The position numbers and the translations under genes are program-made. Under the pieces are notes generated by a model, which saw only the letters and a list, made by a program, of their open reading frames with translations, ran no database searches and had not been told where the DNA came from. A DNA stretch of 35,252 nucleotides from Gammaproteobacteria bacterium. Its GTDB lineage: Bacteria; Pseudomonadota; Gammaproteobacteria; SZUA-152. The stretch lies in contig WFQM01000270.1 in assembly GCA_015487095.1 (NCBI GenBank), positions 1 to 35,252 of the forward strand. The letters run 5' to 3'. This document shows positions 1-8,393 of the stretch, in pieces. How positions within the stretch are numbered: position 1 is the first letter of the stretch; each line of letters begins with the position of its first letter.

Positions 1-1374
1 AACGCAATTTTGCTGAAATACTCTTTTTGTGAATCACAGTCGCGCCTTCACGGGCGCGTGGATTGAAACCGCTTGAGGCTATAAATGCTACGTGTGAAAT
101 AATGTCGCGCCTTCACGGGCGCGTGGATTGAAACTGCCACCGTGCGCTCAAAAACAATAAAATTATCAGTCGCGCCTTCACGGGCGCGTGGATTGAAACT
201 AAAGTACTGGACGTATAAACAGTATCGCCATTGGGTCGCGCCTTCACGGGCGCGTGGATTGAAACAGCATAACGTTCCTGATAACCAAATATTTCCTCGG
301 TCGCGCCTTCACGGGCGCGTGGATTGAAACCTGATACGTTTGTACGTCCGAGAAGTCGCCATAATGTCGCGCCTTCACGGGCGCGTGGATTGAAACCGGT
401 GCTGGTGCTAGTACTGGTACCGAGGTCGCGCCTTCACGGGCGCGTGGATTGAAACCCGCGAATTTCCCGGACGCTTCCATTGAAAATAACGTCGCGCCTT
501 CACGGGCGCGTGGATTGAAACCACCCAGTCCATCACCTAATATTCAATGGGATATGTCGCGCCTTCACGGGCGCGTGGATTGAAACATATAATTGTGTAT
601 GATTAAATCACACAAATAAACGTCGCGCCTTCACGGGCGCGTGGATTGAAACACGATAAATATTACGAGGTTGAAAACCCTACATGGTCGCGCCTTCACG
701 GGCGCGTGGATTGAAACATCTAATACTAGCTGGCAATCTAATTCTGCGTCGCGTCGCGCCTTCACGGGCGCGTGGATTGAAACTCTGAATCTGCCGATGG
801 TGTACCTATACAGGTTGTCGCGCCTTCACGGGCGCGTGGATTGAAACCAAATCATAATGCCTCTTTTTCGGTCAGATTCCATGTCGCGCCTTCACGGGCG
901 CGTGGATTGAAACTTTTTGCTTACGCACAGGCGCACACCCGCACACCCGCATTGTGTCGCGCCTTCACGGGCGCGTGGATTGAAACTGACAATCTAGATT
1001 GTGTTTTTGGCATTGTAAAGTCGCGCCTTCACGGGCGCGTGGATTGAAACAGTATATCCGCTGAGGTTAAGCCAGTGCGGTTACGTCGCGCCTTCACGGG
1101 CGCGTGGATTGAAACAGTCGGTGCAAGGAAAGTAAAAAAGAAAACAAAAGGTCGCGCCTTCACGGGCGCGTGGATTGAAACAACGAACCTAAATTGTATA
1201 TCCAAACCAGTACTGTCGCGCCTTCACGGGCGCGTGGATTGAAACTGGCAACGAAGTTTGTTACGACGCTCAGGCACCGTCGCGCCTTCACGGGCGCGTG
1301 GATTGAAACATGGTGCGCGTAATTCCGGTTAACGACGCTTACGGTCGCGCCTTCACGGGCGCACGGATTGAACC
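1..1374 (+). CRISPR. CRISPR array, type I-C-like repeat, leader-distal part
   Basis: Twenty-one 31-base repeats are visible, beginning GTCGCGCCTTCACGGG and ending GTGGATTGAAAC, separated by 20 spacers. Most spacers are 33-35 bases; one is 28 (397-424) and one is 42 (914-955). The first three bases (AAC) match a repeat end, followed by a 35-base spacer at 4-38, so the window opens inside a further repeat. The last repeat is degenerate, which marks the old, leader-distal end. The array is therefore read on the plus strand and its leader and cas genes should lie to the left. The repeat has a 6-bp stem (CGCGCC/GGCGCG) and the ATTGAAAC end seen in type I-C arrays. No cas gene is in the window, so the subtype rests on repeat resemblance. 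ORF-track entries here are artefacts of the repeat. Confidence 0.97.
1344..1374 (+). repeat. Degenerate terminal CRISPR repeat
   Basis: This last repeat keeps the 5' two thirds of the consensus but reads GCACGGATTGAACC where the others read GCGTGGATTGAAAC. A decayed terminal repeat is the usual sign of the leader-distal end and fixes the array orientation as plus. Confidence 0.9.
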
Positions 1375-1433
1375 CAAAGCTGTACAAGCAAACCTTGAAC
1401 TTGGTTTCGTCTTCACCGATGCTCCACACTATA

Positions 1434-1585
1434 CCCGTGGCGTTTGAGATTTAGGTTTACGTTTGCGTCATATTTGTTTCATAGCAAGACGAAATGTCGC
1501 GTAATAGCCGGTCTATTACAAGGACAACAGCGCAGCCATGGAGAAAATAGGGCGTACACACGACCTAAATCTCAATCGCTACGGG
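1434..1585. mobile_element. MITE-like element with 23-bp imperfect terminal inverted repeats
   Basis: A 152-bp stretch is bounded by inverted repeats at 1434-1456 and 1563-1585 that match at 21 of 23 positions, including a perfect 13-bp core (TTGAGATTTAGGT and its complement). The interior has no convincing gene but contains a hairpin, GTAATAG-CCGGT-CTATTAC. It lies exactly between the CRISPR end and a broken acetyltransferase whose stop codon is 3 bases past the right repeat. No clear target-site duplication is seen. It could be a non-autonomous transposon, an IS remnant or a large intergenic palindromic element. Confidence 0.55.
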
Positions 1586-1587
1586 CG

Positions 1588-1975
1588 CTATATCAATAGC
1601 GCCATGTAATGTTCGTTGACGTAGTGACCATTAATTTTAAGCGAGTCTCGCTTTATGCCTTCGGTTTCAAATCCTGTTTTTTTATAGAGTGCAAAGGCTC
1701 TGGTGTTGTGTTCCATAACCGTAAGTTCAATTCTATGCAATTGATTTTTTGTTGCCTGCGCCTCTATGGCCACCAAGAAAGCCGACAATGACACCTCTTT
1801 TGCTGGCGATAAGCAAAATTCGGGATTTGGAGTCTGATGACTCATTTATAATTTCCACTTGCTTTTCAATGGACAGTTTTCTTTCGCCTGGCTCCATTAA
1901 CATAAATTCGGTTTCTTGATCCAGTGCGCTAAACTTAGCTCCGTCATTGGGTAGTGCTTTTCTGACTGTTGCCAT
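1588..1975 (-). pseudogene. GNAT-family N-acetyltransferase, internally deleted and frameshifted
   Basis: Two overlapping minus-strand frames encode the two halves of one GNAT protein. The upstream frame (1733-1975) gives the N-terminal half through the beta-strand reading VIVGFLGG. The downstream frame gives the C-terminal half, with HRIELTVMEHNTRAFALYKK and a GFETEG ending typical of ribosomal-protein or small-molecule acetyltransferases. The central acetyl-CoA loop (motif A, R/Q-x-x-G-x-G/A) is absent. Joined, the halves give about 130 residues instead of about 170. A deletion of roughly 30-40 codons with a frame change explains this. It is likely inactive. It sits next to a terminal-inverted-repeat element and the end of the CRISPR array, a patch that looks prone to rearrangement. 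Confidence 0.8.
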
Positions 1976-2035
1976 GTTGTTGAATGTTTATTGGGTGCAG
2001 CAGTGACAAAAGTGAAACGTCACTGCCTTCTAATG

Positions 2036-2713
2036 CTAATGGATAAAATAAAACTCAACTTCAAAGCCGGAAATACTGATGACATCTTCCGGCTTGAGGG
2101 CGATGGCTGCCGGGCCGAGTTTTTCGCCATTGAGCAGAACCAGGTCTGATGAGCGGCGGCTTTTTGTGGCAGGCACCGGACTGATGGTGTAGTTGTCCAG
2201 GCCTCGACTGATCAGTGCCATTTTATGGCCTTGAAAACCAATAGTGTTGAATGGTTTGCGTAGTTCCATTACGGTGCGTGCCAGTGGGCCGTTGAGTGTT
2301 CGCAGGCCGGCCAGCGGTTGTCCTTTGATGCTTTCTGCGCGGGATTCCCAGTCCGGTAATACCATTTGGGTTTCATCCAGTTCGGCTTTGATGAACATGG
2401 TGGGTTCATATTGGGTGCTGCCTTCGGTGAGGAAGGTGAATTGGTGGTGTCCCATCTGGATAATGTCGCCGTGCCTGAGTGCCACTTTTTTGATGTGGTT
2501 GCCGTTGACCAGGGTGCCGTTGGTGCTGCCAAGGTCTTCAACAAAGATCTGGTCAGGTTGTGTTTGGCTGATCATGGCGTGGCGGCCGCTGACGGTCAGG
2601 TCGTTTAGCTGGATGTCGTTGGTGTGTTTGCGACCAACACTGAGTGTTTCAGTTTCCAGCGAATGCTCATTGATGATTTCACCGTCCAGTGTGAGGATGA
2701 GTTTACTGTTCAT
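2036..2713 (-). CDS. FHA-domain protein (tandem FHA-like folds), downstream paralogue
   Basis: This 225-residue cytosolic protein starts with a canonical forkhead-associated domain, a phosphothreonine-peptide binding module. The hallmark residues are present: GR at 27-28, SGRH at 42-45, LGSTNGT at 61-67 and NG at 70-71. The second half (about 135-225) looks like another FHA fold that has lost the GR/S-x-x-H binding residues but keeps LNGEKLG and a PEDVISISG strand. It is paralogous to the gene immediately upstream (2808-3611). It is last in an operon with a Ser/Thr kinase and two PilT-like ATPases, so a role reading the kinase's phosphorylation is likely but inferred. No signal peptide or membrane segment is seen. 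The partner is unknown. Confidence 0.88.
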   Translation of the reverse strand: MNSKLILTLDGEIINEHSLETETLSVGRKHTNDIQLNDLTVSGRHAMISQTQPDQIFVEDLGSTNGTLVNGNHIKKVALRHGDIIQMGHHQFTFLTEGSTQYEPTMFIKAELDETQMVLPDWESRAESIKGQPLAGLRTLNGPLARTVMELRKPFNTIGFQGHKMALISRGLDNYTISPVPATKSRRSSDLVLLNGEKLGPAAIALKPEDVISISGFEVEFYFIH

Positions 2714-2807
2714 GCAGGCAAAGTTCCTTGCGAGGTAGTTTTGGCGGGGGCAGAGTGGTTAATGAAATGTTGTTGTAGGGGATATTTAATCAACAATGCT
2801 TTAACCT

Positions 2808-3611
2808 TTAACTCAGATAATAAAATTGTATTTCAAATCCGGCGACATTGATAATGTCGCCTTCACTTAATAAAAACTGTTCGGTGCCCAGTTCTTTTCC
2901 ATTGATTCGTGGTATGTCACTGGCCCGGCGGCTGCGGGTGCCTATAACTGAGGTGATACTGTAGCCTTCCGAGCCGCGTGTGATCAGTGCCATGCGTTTG
3001 CCTTGAAAGCCGATGGTGTTGTAGGTTTTACGTAATTCCATGACGGGTTTCGGGACGAGCCCATCCACCGTGCGCAGGCCGCCCAGGGCGAGGCCGGTGA
3101 CCAGTGCCTGATTGATTTCGTCATCGTAAATAAATTGTGTGTCATCCAGTTCTGCTTTTACAAACATGGTGGGTTCATAGCGGGTTTCCGGTTCACACAT
3201 GTAGGTGATCTGGTGATGGCCAACCTGGATAACGTCGCCGTGCTCAAGTGCAATTTTTTTCACATGATTGCCATTGACCAGGGTGCCATTGGTGCTGCCA
3301 AGGTCTTCAATAAAGACATAGTCGGGAATGCTGGAAATCAGTGCGTGGCGTCCACTCAGGGTTAGGTCATTTAACTGAATGTCATTGCCGTGTTTGCGGC
3401 CAATACTCAAGTTGTGGTCGCTGATGGAAAATTCACGAAGAATTTTACCTTCCAGGGTGAGAATCAGTTTGCGTTCTGGTTCGATAATATCAGCAGGTAG
3501 CGTTTGTGAAGGCTGCTCATGCTCTGGTGCTACAGGATGTGTTTCATCCAGCCCGGGTAGGGTGGTGACGTTATCGGAGTTTGTCGGCTGATGCTGGGTT
3601 GGTTGAGTCAT
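2808..3611 (-). CDS. FHA-domain protein (tandem FHA-like folds), upstream paralogue
   Basis: This 267-residue protein has about 45 polar, probably disordered N-terminal residues, then a canonical FHA domain with SIGRKHGND, TLSGRHA and EDLGSTNGTLVNG, then a degenerate second FHA-like half with INGKELG and SEGDIINVAGFEI. It shares the whole architecture with the next gene, so the pair arose by duplication. Its start overlaps the 3' end of the PilT-like gene upstream by about 40 bases, which implies translational coupling. Known FHA domains bind phosphothreonine; the obvious source here is the kinase encoded at the head of the same operon. The N-terminal tail, rich in Thr, Ser and acidic residues, could itself be a kinase substrate; this is inference. 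Confidence 0.88.
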   Translation of the reverse strand: MTQPTQHQPTNSDNVTTLPGLDETHPVAPEHEQPSQTLPADIIEPERKLILTLEGKILREFSISDHNLSIGRKHGNDIQLNDLTLSGRHALISSIPDYVFIEDLGSTNGTLVNGNHVKKIALEHGDVIQVGHHQITYMCEPETRYEPTMFVKAELDDTQFIYDDEINQALVTGLALGGLRTVDGLVPKPVMELRKTYNTIGFQGKRMALITRGSEGYSITSVIGTRSRRASDIPRINGKELGTEQFLLSEGDIINVAGFEIQFYYLS

Positions 3612-4668
3612 CTTGTTCCCTATATTGTTCGAAGTTCGATTTCAGCCGGGCCTTTCGATAGGCTTCTTCACCGGTGATCAGTTTTTCGTCGAGCAAACGG
3701 CGCAATGCAGTGTCTATGTTTTGCATGCCTTGCAGGGCGCCACCCTGCATCACATTTTCTAATTGTTCGGTTTTACCCTCACGGATAATGTTGGAAGCAG
3801 CCGAATTATTGACCAGAGTTTCCACGGCTGCAAGTCGGCCACGATTATCGGCGGTTTTTACCAGCTGTTGGGAGATGACACCGCACAGGGAAGTTGAGAG
3901 CATGGCACGAATGTAGGGCTCTTCGCCAGGTGGGAATACGTTGATTATCCGGTCGATGGCGGCTGCGGCACCATTGGTGTGCAGGGTGGCCAGAATCAGG
4001 ATACCCATTTCTGCTGCGGTGACCGCGAGACTGATGGTGTCCAGGTCGCGCATTTCTCCGACGAGGATAACATCGGGGTCTTCACGCAGGGCGGAGCGCA
4101 GGGCGGAGGCAAAACTGTCAGTGTGATCGCCGACTTCACGTTGGCTGATCAGACAGCCTTTGGGCATGTGGACATGTTCCACGGGGTCTTCGATGGTGAT
4201 GATGTGGCCTTTGCGTTCGGTATTGATGAAATCAATCATTGCTGCAAGGGTGGTGGATTTGCCCGAGCCTGTGGGGCCGACTACCAGAATCAGTCCTTTA
4301 CGTTGCCGGGCCAGTGCTTTGAGTACGGCGGGCATGTTCAGGGTGTCCAGGTCGGTGACGGAGCTGGGGATGGCACGGAACACGGCGCCCATGCCGCCGA
4401 GGTGGCGAAAGACGTTGACGCGAAAGCGTGATATTCCGGGTATTTCATAGCCAAAGTCGGCACCACCCAGGCTTTCAAAGGTTTGTTTGACCCGTTCTGG
4501 CATGATCTCAAATAACAAGCTTTGGGTTTCATTTTCGGTTAACTCACGGTATTTAACCGGGTGAATTTCACCGCAAAGGCGGATGCGCGGTGGATTACCG
4601 GAGACCAGATGCAGGTCGGACCCGGACTGTTTAATCAGCAGTTCAAGAAAAGCGTTGACGCGACTCAT
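3571..4668 (-). CDS. PilT/PilU-like type IV pilus retraction ATPase (second copy)
   Basis: This 365-residue secretion-ATPase-family protein has the full set of PilT motifs: Walker A GPTGSGKS at 131-138, an Asp box around TIEDPVEHVH, a Walker B stretch DPDVILVGEMRD and a His box TLHTNGAAAAIDRI. PilT hexamers hydrolyse ATP at the inner membrane to depolymerise pilin. Where PilT proper has AIRNLIRE this protein has AASNIIRE. Together with the tandem neighbour it may correspond to a PilT-plus-PilU arrangement, but I cannot assign which is which. It starts 17 bases after the upstream copy and overlaps the downstream FHA gene. No pilin or other pil gene is in the window, so its target pilus is encoded elsewhere. 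Confidence 0.9.
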   Translation of the reverse strand: MSRVNAFLELLIKQSGSDLHLVSGNPPRIRLCGEIHPVKYRELTENETQSLLFEIMPERVKQTFESLGGADFGYEIPGISRFRVNVFRHLGGMGAVFRAIPSSVTDLDTLNMPAVLKALARQRKGLILVVGPTGSGKSTTLAAMIDFINTERKGHIITIEDPVEHVHMPKGCLISQREVGDHTDSFASALRSALREDPDVILVGEMRDLDTISLAVTAAEMGILILATLHTNGAAAAIDRIINVFPPGEEPYIRAMLSTSLCGVISQQLVKTADNRGRLAAVETLVNNSAASNIIREGKTEQLENVMQGGALQGMQNIDTALRRLLDEKLITGEEAYRKARLKSNFEQYREQDDSTNPASADKLR

Positions 4669-4685
4669 GAGTTAGCGCCCATTAT

Positions 4686-5780
4686 TCAGCTGACAGCCAG
4701 GTCAATCTGCGGCAGCAGATCCGGGTCTGTGACAAAGCGTTGGAATTGTTGTTTGTTGGTGGCGTGCAGGTAGGCGTCATCGGGATCGATTTCTTTGTTT
4801 TGCAGTGCTTCCAGCAGTGCTTGGTCCATGGTCTGCATGCCTTTGTCACGTCCGGTTTGCAAAATGGACGGAATCTGGAAAATTTTGCCGGTGCTGATGA
4901 GGTTGGCGATGGCAGGGGTGTTGATAAATACTTCGACAATGGCTTTGCGTCCGCGTCCGTCTACGGTTTTTACCAGTTTCTGGCTGATGACTCCTTGTAA
5001 ATGCTGGGCAAGAAAGTTGGTGGCCTGGGCTTTTTGCTCGGTGGGGGTGGCGTCGATAATGCGGTCCAGGGTTTTGGTTGCTGAGGTGGTGTGCAGGGTG
5101 CCTAGCACTAAATGTCCGGTTTCGGCGGCGGTCATGGCCATTATGATGGTTTCCGGGTCGCGCAGTTCGCCTACCAGAATCACGTCCGGGTCTTCGCGCA
5201 GGGCGGCGCGCAGACCATTGGCGAAGGTGTCAACGTGGGTGCCGATTTCGCGTTGTACCACCAGGGATTTTTGGCTGCGGTGGATGTATTCGATGGGGTC
5301 TTCGAGGGTGATGATATTCAGCCGACGGTTGCGGTTGAGCAGGTCCAGCATGGAGGCCAGGGTGGTGGACTTGCCGGTTCCCGTGGCTCCGGTGACTAAT
5401 ACCAGTCCTTGATGGGCATCGATAAACCTTTCGACGATGGGTGGCATGCCCAGTTCGTGCAGGGAGGGAACATCGGTATTCACTAGCCGGAAGGCAGCAC
5501 CGACACCACTCACTTTGCGAAACAGGCTAACGCGAAATCGTCCCACTTCGTCACTTTGATAGGCAAAGTCGATGTCCCGGCCATTGTCGAAGTCGGTTTT
5601 TTGTTGCGTGTCCAGTATTTCGAAAATCAGGCTTTCCAGTTCCTGATCGGTGAGATCCCGGTATTTAATGGGGATAAGGTCGCCCAAATTGCGTAACAGG
5701 GGGGGCATGCCAACGGCAAAGTGAATGTCGGTGCAGCCTTGCTCGCGGCCGAGTTTCAGGAAGGCGTCGATTCTGGCCAT
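4686..5780 (-). CDS. PilT/PilU-like type IV pilus retraction ATPase (first copy)
   Basis: This 364-residue paralogue of the next gene has Walker A GATGTGKS at 131-138, TLEDPIEYIH, Walker B DPDVILVGELRD and His box TLHTTSATKTLDRI. The N-terminal PAS-like region shows the PilT-type DIHF stretch. It lacks the AIRNLIRE motif, reading AIANLISTGK, as often found in PilU-like accessory ATPases. Its ATG directly abuts the kinase stop codon (TAA at 5781-5783), so the two are co-translated. The family powers pilus retraction and twitching. Placement between a kinase and two phosphopeptide readers suggests the ATPase pair is what the signalling genes control; this is inferred from synteny only. Confidence 0.9.
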   Translation of the reverse strand: MARIDAFLKLGREQGCTDIHFAVGMPPLLRNLGDLIPIKYRDLTDQELESLIFEILDTQQKTDFDNGRDIDFAYQSDEVGRFRVSLFRKVSGVGAAFRLVNTDVPSLHELGMPPIVERFIDAHQGLVLVTGATGTGKSTTLASMLDLLNRNRRLNIITLEDPIEYIHRSQKSLVVQREIGTHVDTFANGLRAALREDPDVILVGELRDPETIIMAMTAAETGHLVLGTLHTTSATKTLDRIIDATPTEQKAQATNFLAQHLQGVISQKLVKTVDGRGRKAIVEVFINTPAIANLISTGKIFQIPSILQTGRDKGMQTMDQALLEALQNKEIDPDDAYLHATNKQQFQRFVTDPDLLPQIDLAVS

Positions 5781-8312
5781 TTAGAGAGCCTCCACTACGG
5801 TTTCCAGTTTTTCGCGCAATTCGTCAAAAGTCTGAAACCGTAGTTCGGGATTGACGGCCATGGCTTTGATGATAACAGCCTCCAGTGATTCGGGCAGCTC
5901 CGGGTTGATCTTTCGCGGTGGAGTTGCCGAGCCTTCCACATGCTGAAACAGGATGGCCATGGATTCGTCACCGGTGTAGGGTGCTGCACCCACAAACATT
6001 TCATAGAGAATGATGCCCAATGTGTAGATGTCGGTACGTGAGTCAATGGTGCGACCACGTACTTGTTCGGGAGCCATGTAGGTGGGAGTGCCTACCAGAA
6101 TGCCACTTTTGGTGAGTCGCGAATCTGCCTTGCGTGCGGCGGCGGCGAGACCGAAGTCAACGATTTTCACCAGGTCGTTATCGTTAATCAGGATGTTCGC
6201 GGGTTTGAGATCGCGGTGTACTACACCCATGGTTTGTGCTTGAGCCATGCCGAGACAAATGCTGCACATCAGTTGGATGCCACGGCGAACTTCACAGGTC
6301 TGTTTTTGTTTTTTGCGTTTATTTAGCTCGTCGGCCAGGGAGTGGCTGGGAAAATATTCCATGGAAATGGCGTAGGACTGATCAATGGTGACCAGATCAT
6401 AAATACGAATAATATTTTCGTGGGTGATCTTGCGGGCATAGCGTAGCTCGTGCATGAAACGTTCGATCATGCTTTGGTCAGCGGCCACATGCGGGTTGAG
6501 GAATTTGAGGATAAACTGATCGCCCACCATGACGTCTTCCACCAGCCATACCACACCAAAGGCACCTTCGCCGATTTTACGAATAACATGGTAGCGATCA
6601 ATGAGCACGCTGTTGGGGGCCAGTCGTGAGGGGTCAAAAACATGCGTGAAGTGCTGGCCGTCATCACCCCGGGTGGTTGTGCTGCCGGATGATGTGAAAG
6701 AGCCACTGGTATGCATGGCTTGCGTTTGTCCGGAGGTGTTGGCGGCAGCCGGGGCGCTGCTGAAATTCAGTGTAGGCTGGTCCTGGACATTCGTTTCTAT
6801 GGGTGCGGATGAAGTGGGGTTGTCTATAACTGTAGCACCATGGGTGGCAGCACCATTGACGCGATCTCCAAAACGCATAATCAGGCTTTGTATGGTTTCG
6901 TTGGCTACAGTACGCACATCATCGGTGCGGGAGTTGATAAGTTGGGTAGCTGCTTCCTGCACCTGCTGAGCATTGCTGTCATCGGTGAGGGTTTCCAGGG
7001 CTCGCAATGCTTCTTTGCGCAGGGCGTTGTTGGTATTGTCGAGCTGTTTGAGCAGGGGGGTGACTGCTTGTTTGTCGCCCAAGGTGGCCAGGGCACGAAT
7101 CACTACCTGACCAGCTTCCGGGTTTTCTTCCATCATGGTCACGAGGTGTGGCACAGCGCGGGTGTCGCCGATGGCCGCCAGGGCATCCACGGCACGCTCT
7201 CGCACCCACCAGTCTTCATCGCGCAGTGCCTCAATGAGTCGATCCACCGCGCGCGGGTCTTTGCTGGTGTTGAGGATTTCCACGGCGGTACGGCGTAAAA
7301 ACTCGTCTTTGTCGGTAATCAAGGCCAGCACGGCATCAAACACTTTAGGGCCACCGATAGCACCCAGCGCATCGGCGGCGCGTACTTTCACCCACCAGTC
7401 CACATCACGCAGGGCATTCAGCAGGTCTTTTACCGCATTTTGATCGCCCACCTCGTTGAGCACTTCCACGGCAGCACGGCGCACATATTCGGATTCGTCC
7501 TGCAATACGGGAATCAGGTGTTTGACTGTGTGTGGTGAGCGGATTTTGACCAGGGTCTCGATGGCTGCTGATTGTACGGTGAGGTCATTGTCACTTAACA
7601 GGGCGCAGATATCGCCGACATTTTCTTTGGCACGAAGTTTGGCCAGGCCATTGAGTGCGGCCTGTCGCACGGCCTTGTTGGGGTCGCTCAGTGCCTTGAC
7701 CAGTCCCTCGCGGCTGGGTGCCGTGTCAAAGCGGGATAACAGTTGAAGAAGATGTGCGCGTACAAATGGTTGATTGCTATCGAGTCGTTGACTGATATCA
7801 GGTACCAGTGCTTCGCTGGCGATGCCGTCCAGCAGGCGATATAAAATGGGCCGTACCTTGCTGTCTACCTGGTCCAGCAGGCCCAGTAACACGTTGGGAT
7901 TGATGCGCTCGGCGTGAGCGGTGAGCACTTTTCCCAAAGCGGTTTTGGAGACTTCCTCACCATCTATAGGCTGGCTGAAGTAGGGGAATAATTCGTTGGG
8001 GTTAAAATCCTGGGCACGTTTGAGCACACGGGTCACACCATCGACGATGCGCTGGTCGCCATGGGCGAGGCTCACCAGAAACAGTGGCAGGCTGCTGTTG
8101 CGCACAAAACCCACTAATAATTGTTCCAGGGTGGCGGTGTGCTGGGGGTTTTCCAATGCTTCGATGAGCTTGGGGATTGCGGGCTCACCAATCTGTTTCA
8201 GTTTATACAGGGCGCGTTTGCCTTCTGCCGTGGCTCCGGCATCCTCAGCGAGGAGGGTGGAAATGGCGCGACTGGTTTTGAAATCGGACAGCAGGCTCAC
8301 GGACAACTCCAT
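5781..8312 (-). CDS. HEAT-repeat Ser/Thr protein kinase (Hanks type)
   Basis: The first half (about residues 40-480 from the ATG) is a long solenoid of HEAT/PBS-lyase-like repeats with recurring blocks such as DVDWWVKVRAADALGAIG and DEDWWVRERAVDALAAIG. A Ser/Gly/Thr-rich linker follows, then a C-terminal eukaryotic-type kinase (about 572-843). The kinase has a glycine loop GEGAFG, a lysine in FILKF, the catalytic HRDLKPAN and DFG, so it should be active. There is no transmembrane segment, unlike PASTA-type PknB kinases, so it is cytosolic and the repeats are probably the sensor or docking surface. Two starts are possible: GTG at 8372 adds 20 atypical residues; I prefer ATG at 8312. It heads the operon with two PilT-like ATPases and two FHA proteins. 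Confidence 0.92.
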   Translation of the reverse strand: MELSVSLLSDFKTSRAISTLLAEDAGATAEGKRALYKLKQIGEPAIPKLIEALENPQHTATLEQLLVGFVRNSSLPLFLVSLAHGDQRIVDGVTRVLKRAQDFNPNELFPYFSQPIDGEEVSKTALGKVLTAHAERINPNVLLGLLDQVDSKVRPILYRLLDGIASEALVPDISQRLDSNQPFVRAHLLQLLSRFDTAPSREGLVKALSDPNKAVRQAALNGLAKLRAKENVGDICALLSDNDLTVQSAAIETLVKIRSPHTVKHLIPVLQDESEYVRRAAVEVLNEVGDQNAVKDLLNALRDVDWWVKVRAADALGAIGGPKVFDAVLALITDKDEFLRRTAVEILNTSKDPRAVDRLIEALRDEDWWVRERAVDALAAIGDTRAVPHLVTMMEENPEAGQVVIRALATLGDKQAVTPLLKQLDNTNNALRKEALRALETLTDDSNAQQVQEAATQLINSRTDDVRTVANETIQSLIMRFGDRVNGAATHGATVIDNPTSSAPIETNVQDQPTLNFSSAPAAANTSGQTQAMHTSGSFTSSGSTTTRGDDGQHFTHVFDPSRLAPNSVLIDRYHVIRKIGEGAFGVVWLVEDVMVGDQFILKFLNPHVAADQSMIERFMHELRYARKITHENIIRIYDLVTIDQSYAISMEYFPSHSLADELNKRKKQKQTCEVRRGIQLMCSICLGMAQAQTMGVVHRDLKPANILINDNDLVKIVDFGLAAAARKADSRLTKSGILVGTPTYMAPEQVRGRTIDSRTDIYTLGIILYEMFVGAAPYTGDESMAILFQHVEGSATPPRKINPELPESLEAVIIKAMAVNPELRFQTFDELREKLETVVEAL

Positions 8313-8393
8313 GAGCGATGGGTGAGTGAGGCAGTGAAAGGCAAGATGAAAACCACGGGAAAGACCTAGCACTCTGTCCAGGTTATATGGACG

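Noticed and set aside
142-1429. ORF-track proteins inside the CRISPR array
   Set aside because: They are translations of the repeat (VAPSRARGLK or FNPRAREGAT) broken by spacers, not genes.
1434-1585. Integron attC site
   Set aside because: Size is right, but the ends do not show the R-Y-Y-Y-A-A-C / G-T-T-R-R-R-Y core sites and there is no integrase or cassette.
2244-2738. Plus-strand 164-residue ORF and similar long shadow ORFs over the FHA, PilT and kinase genes
   Set aside because: They are antisense to well-supported genes and show no domain signature.
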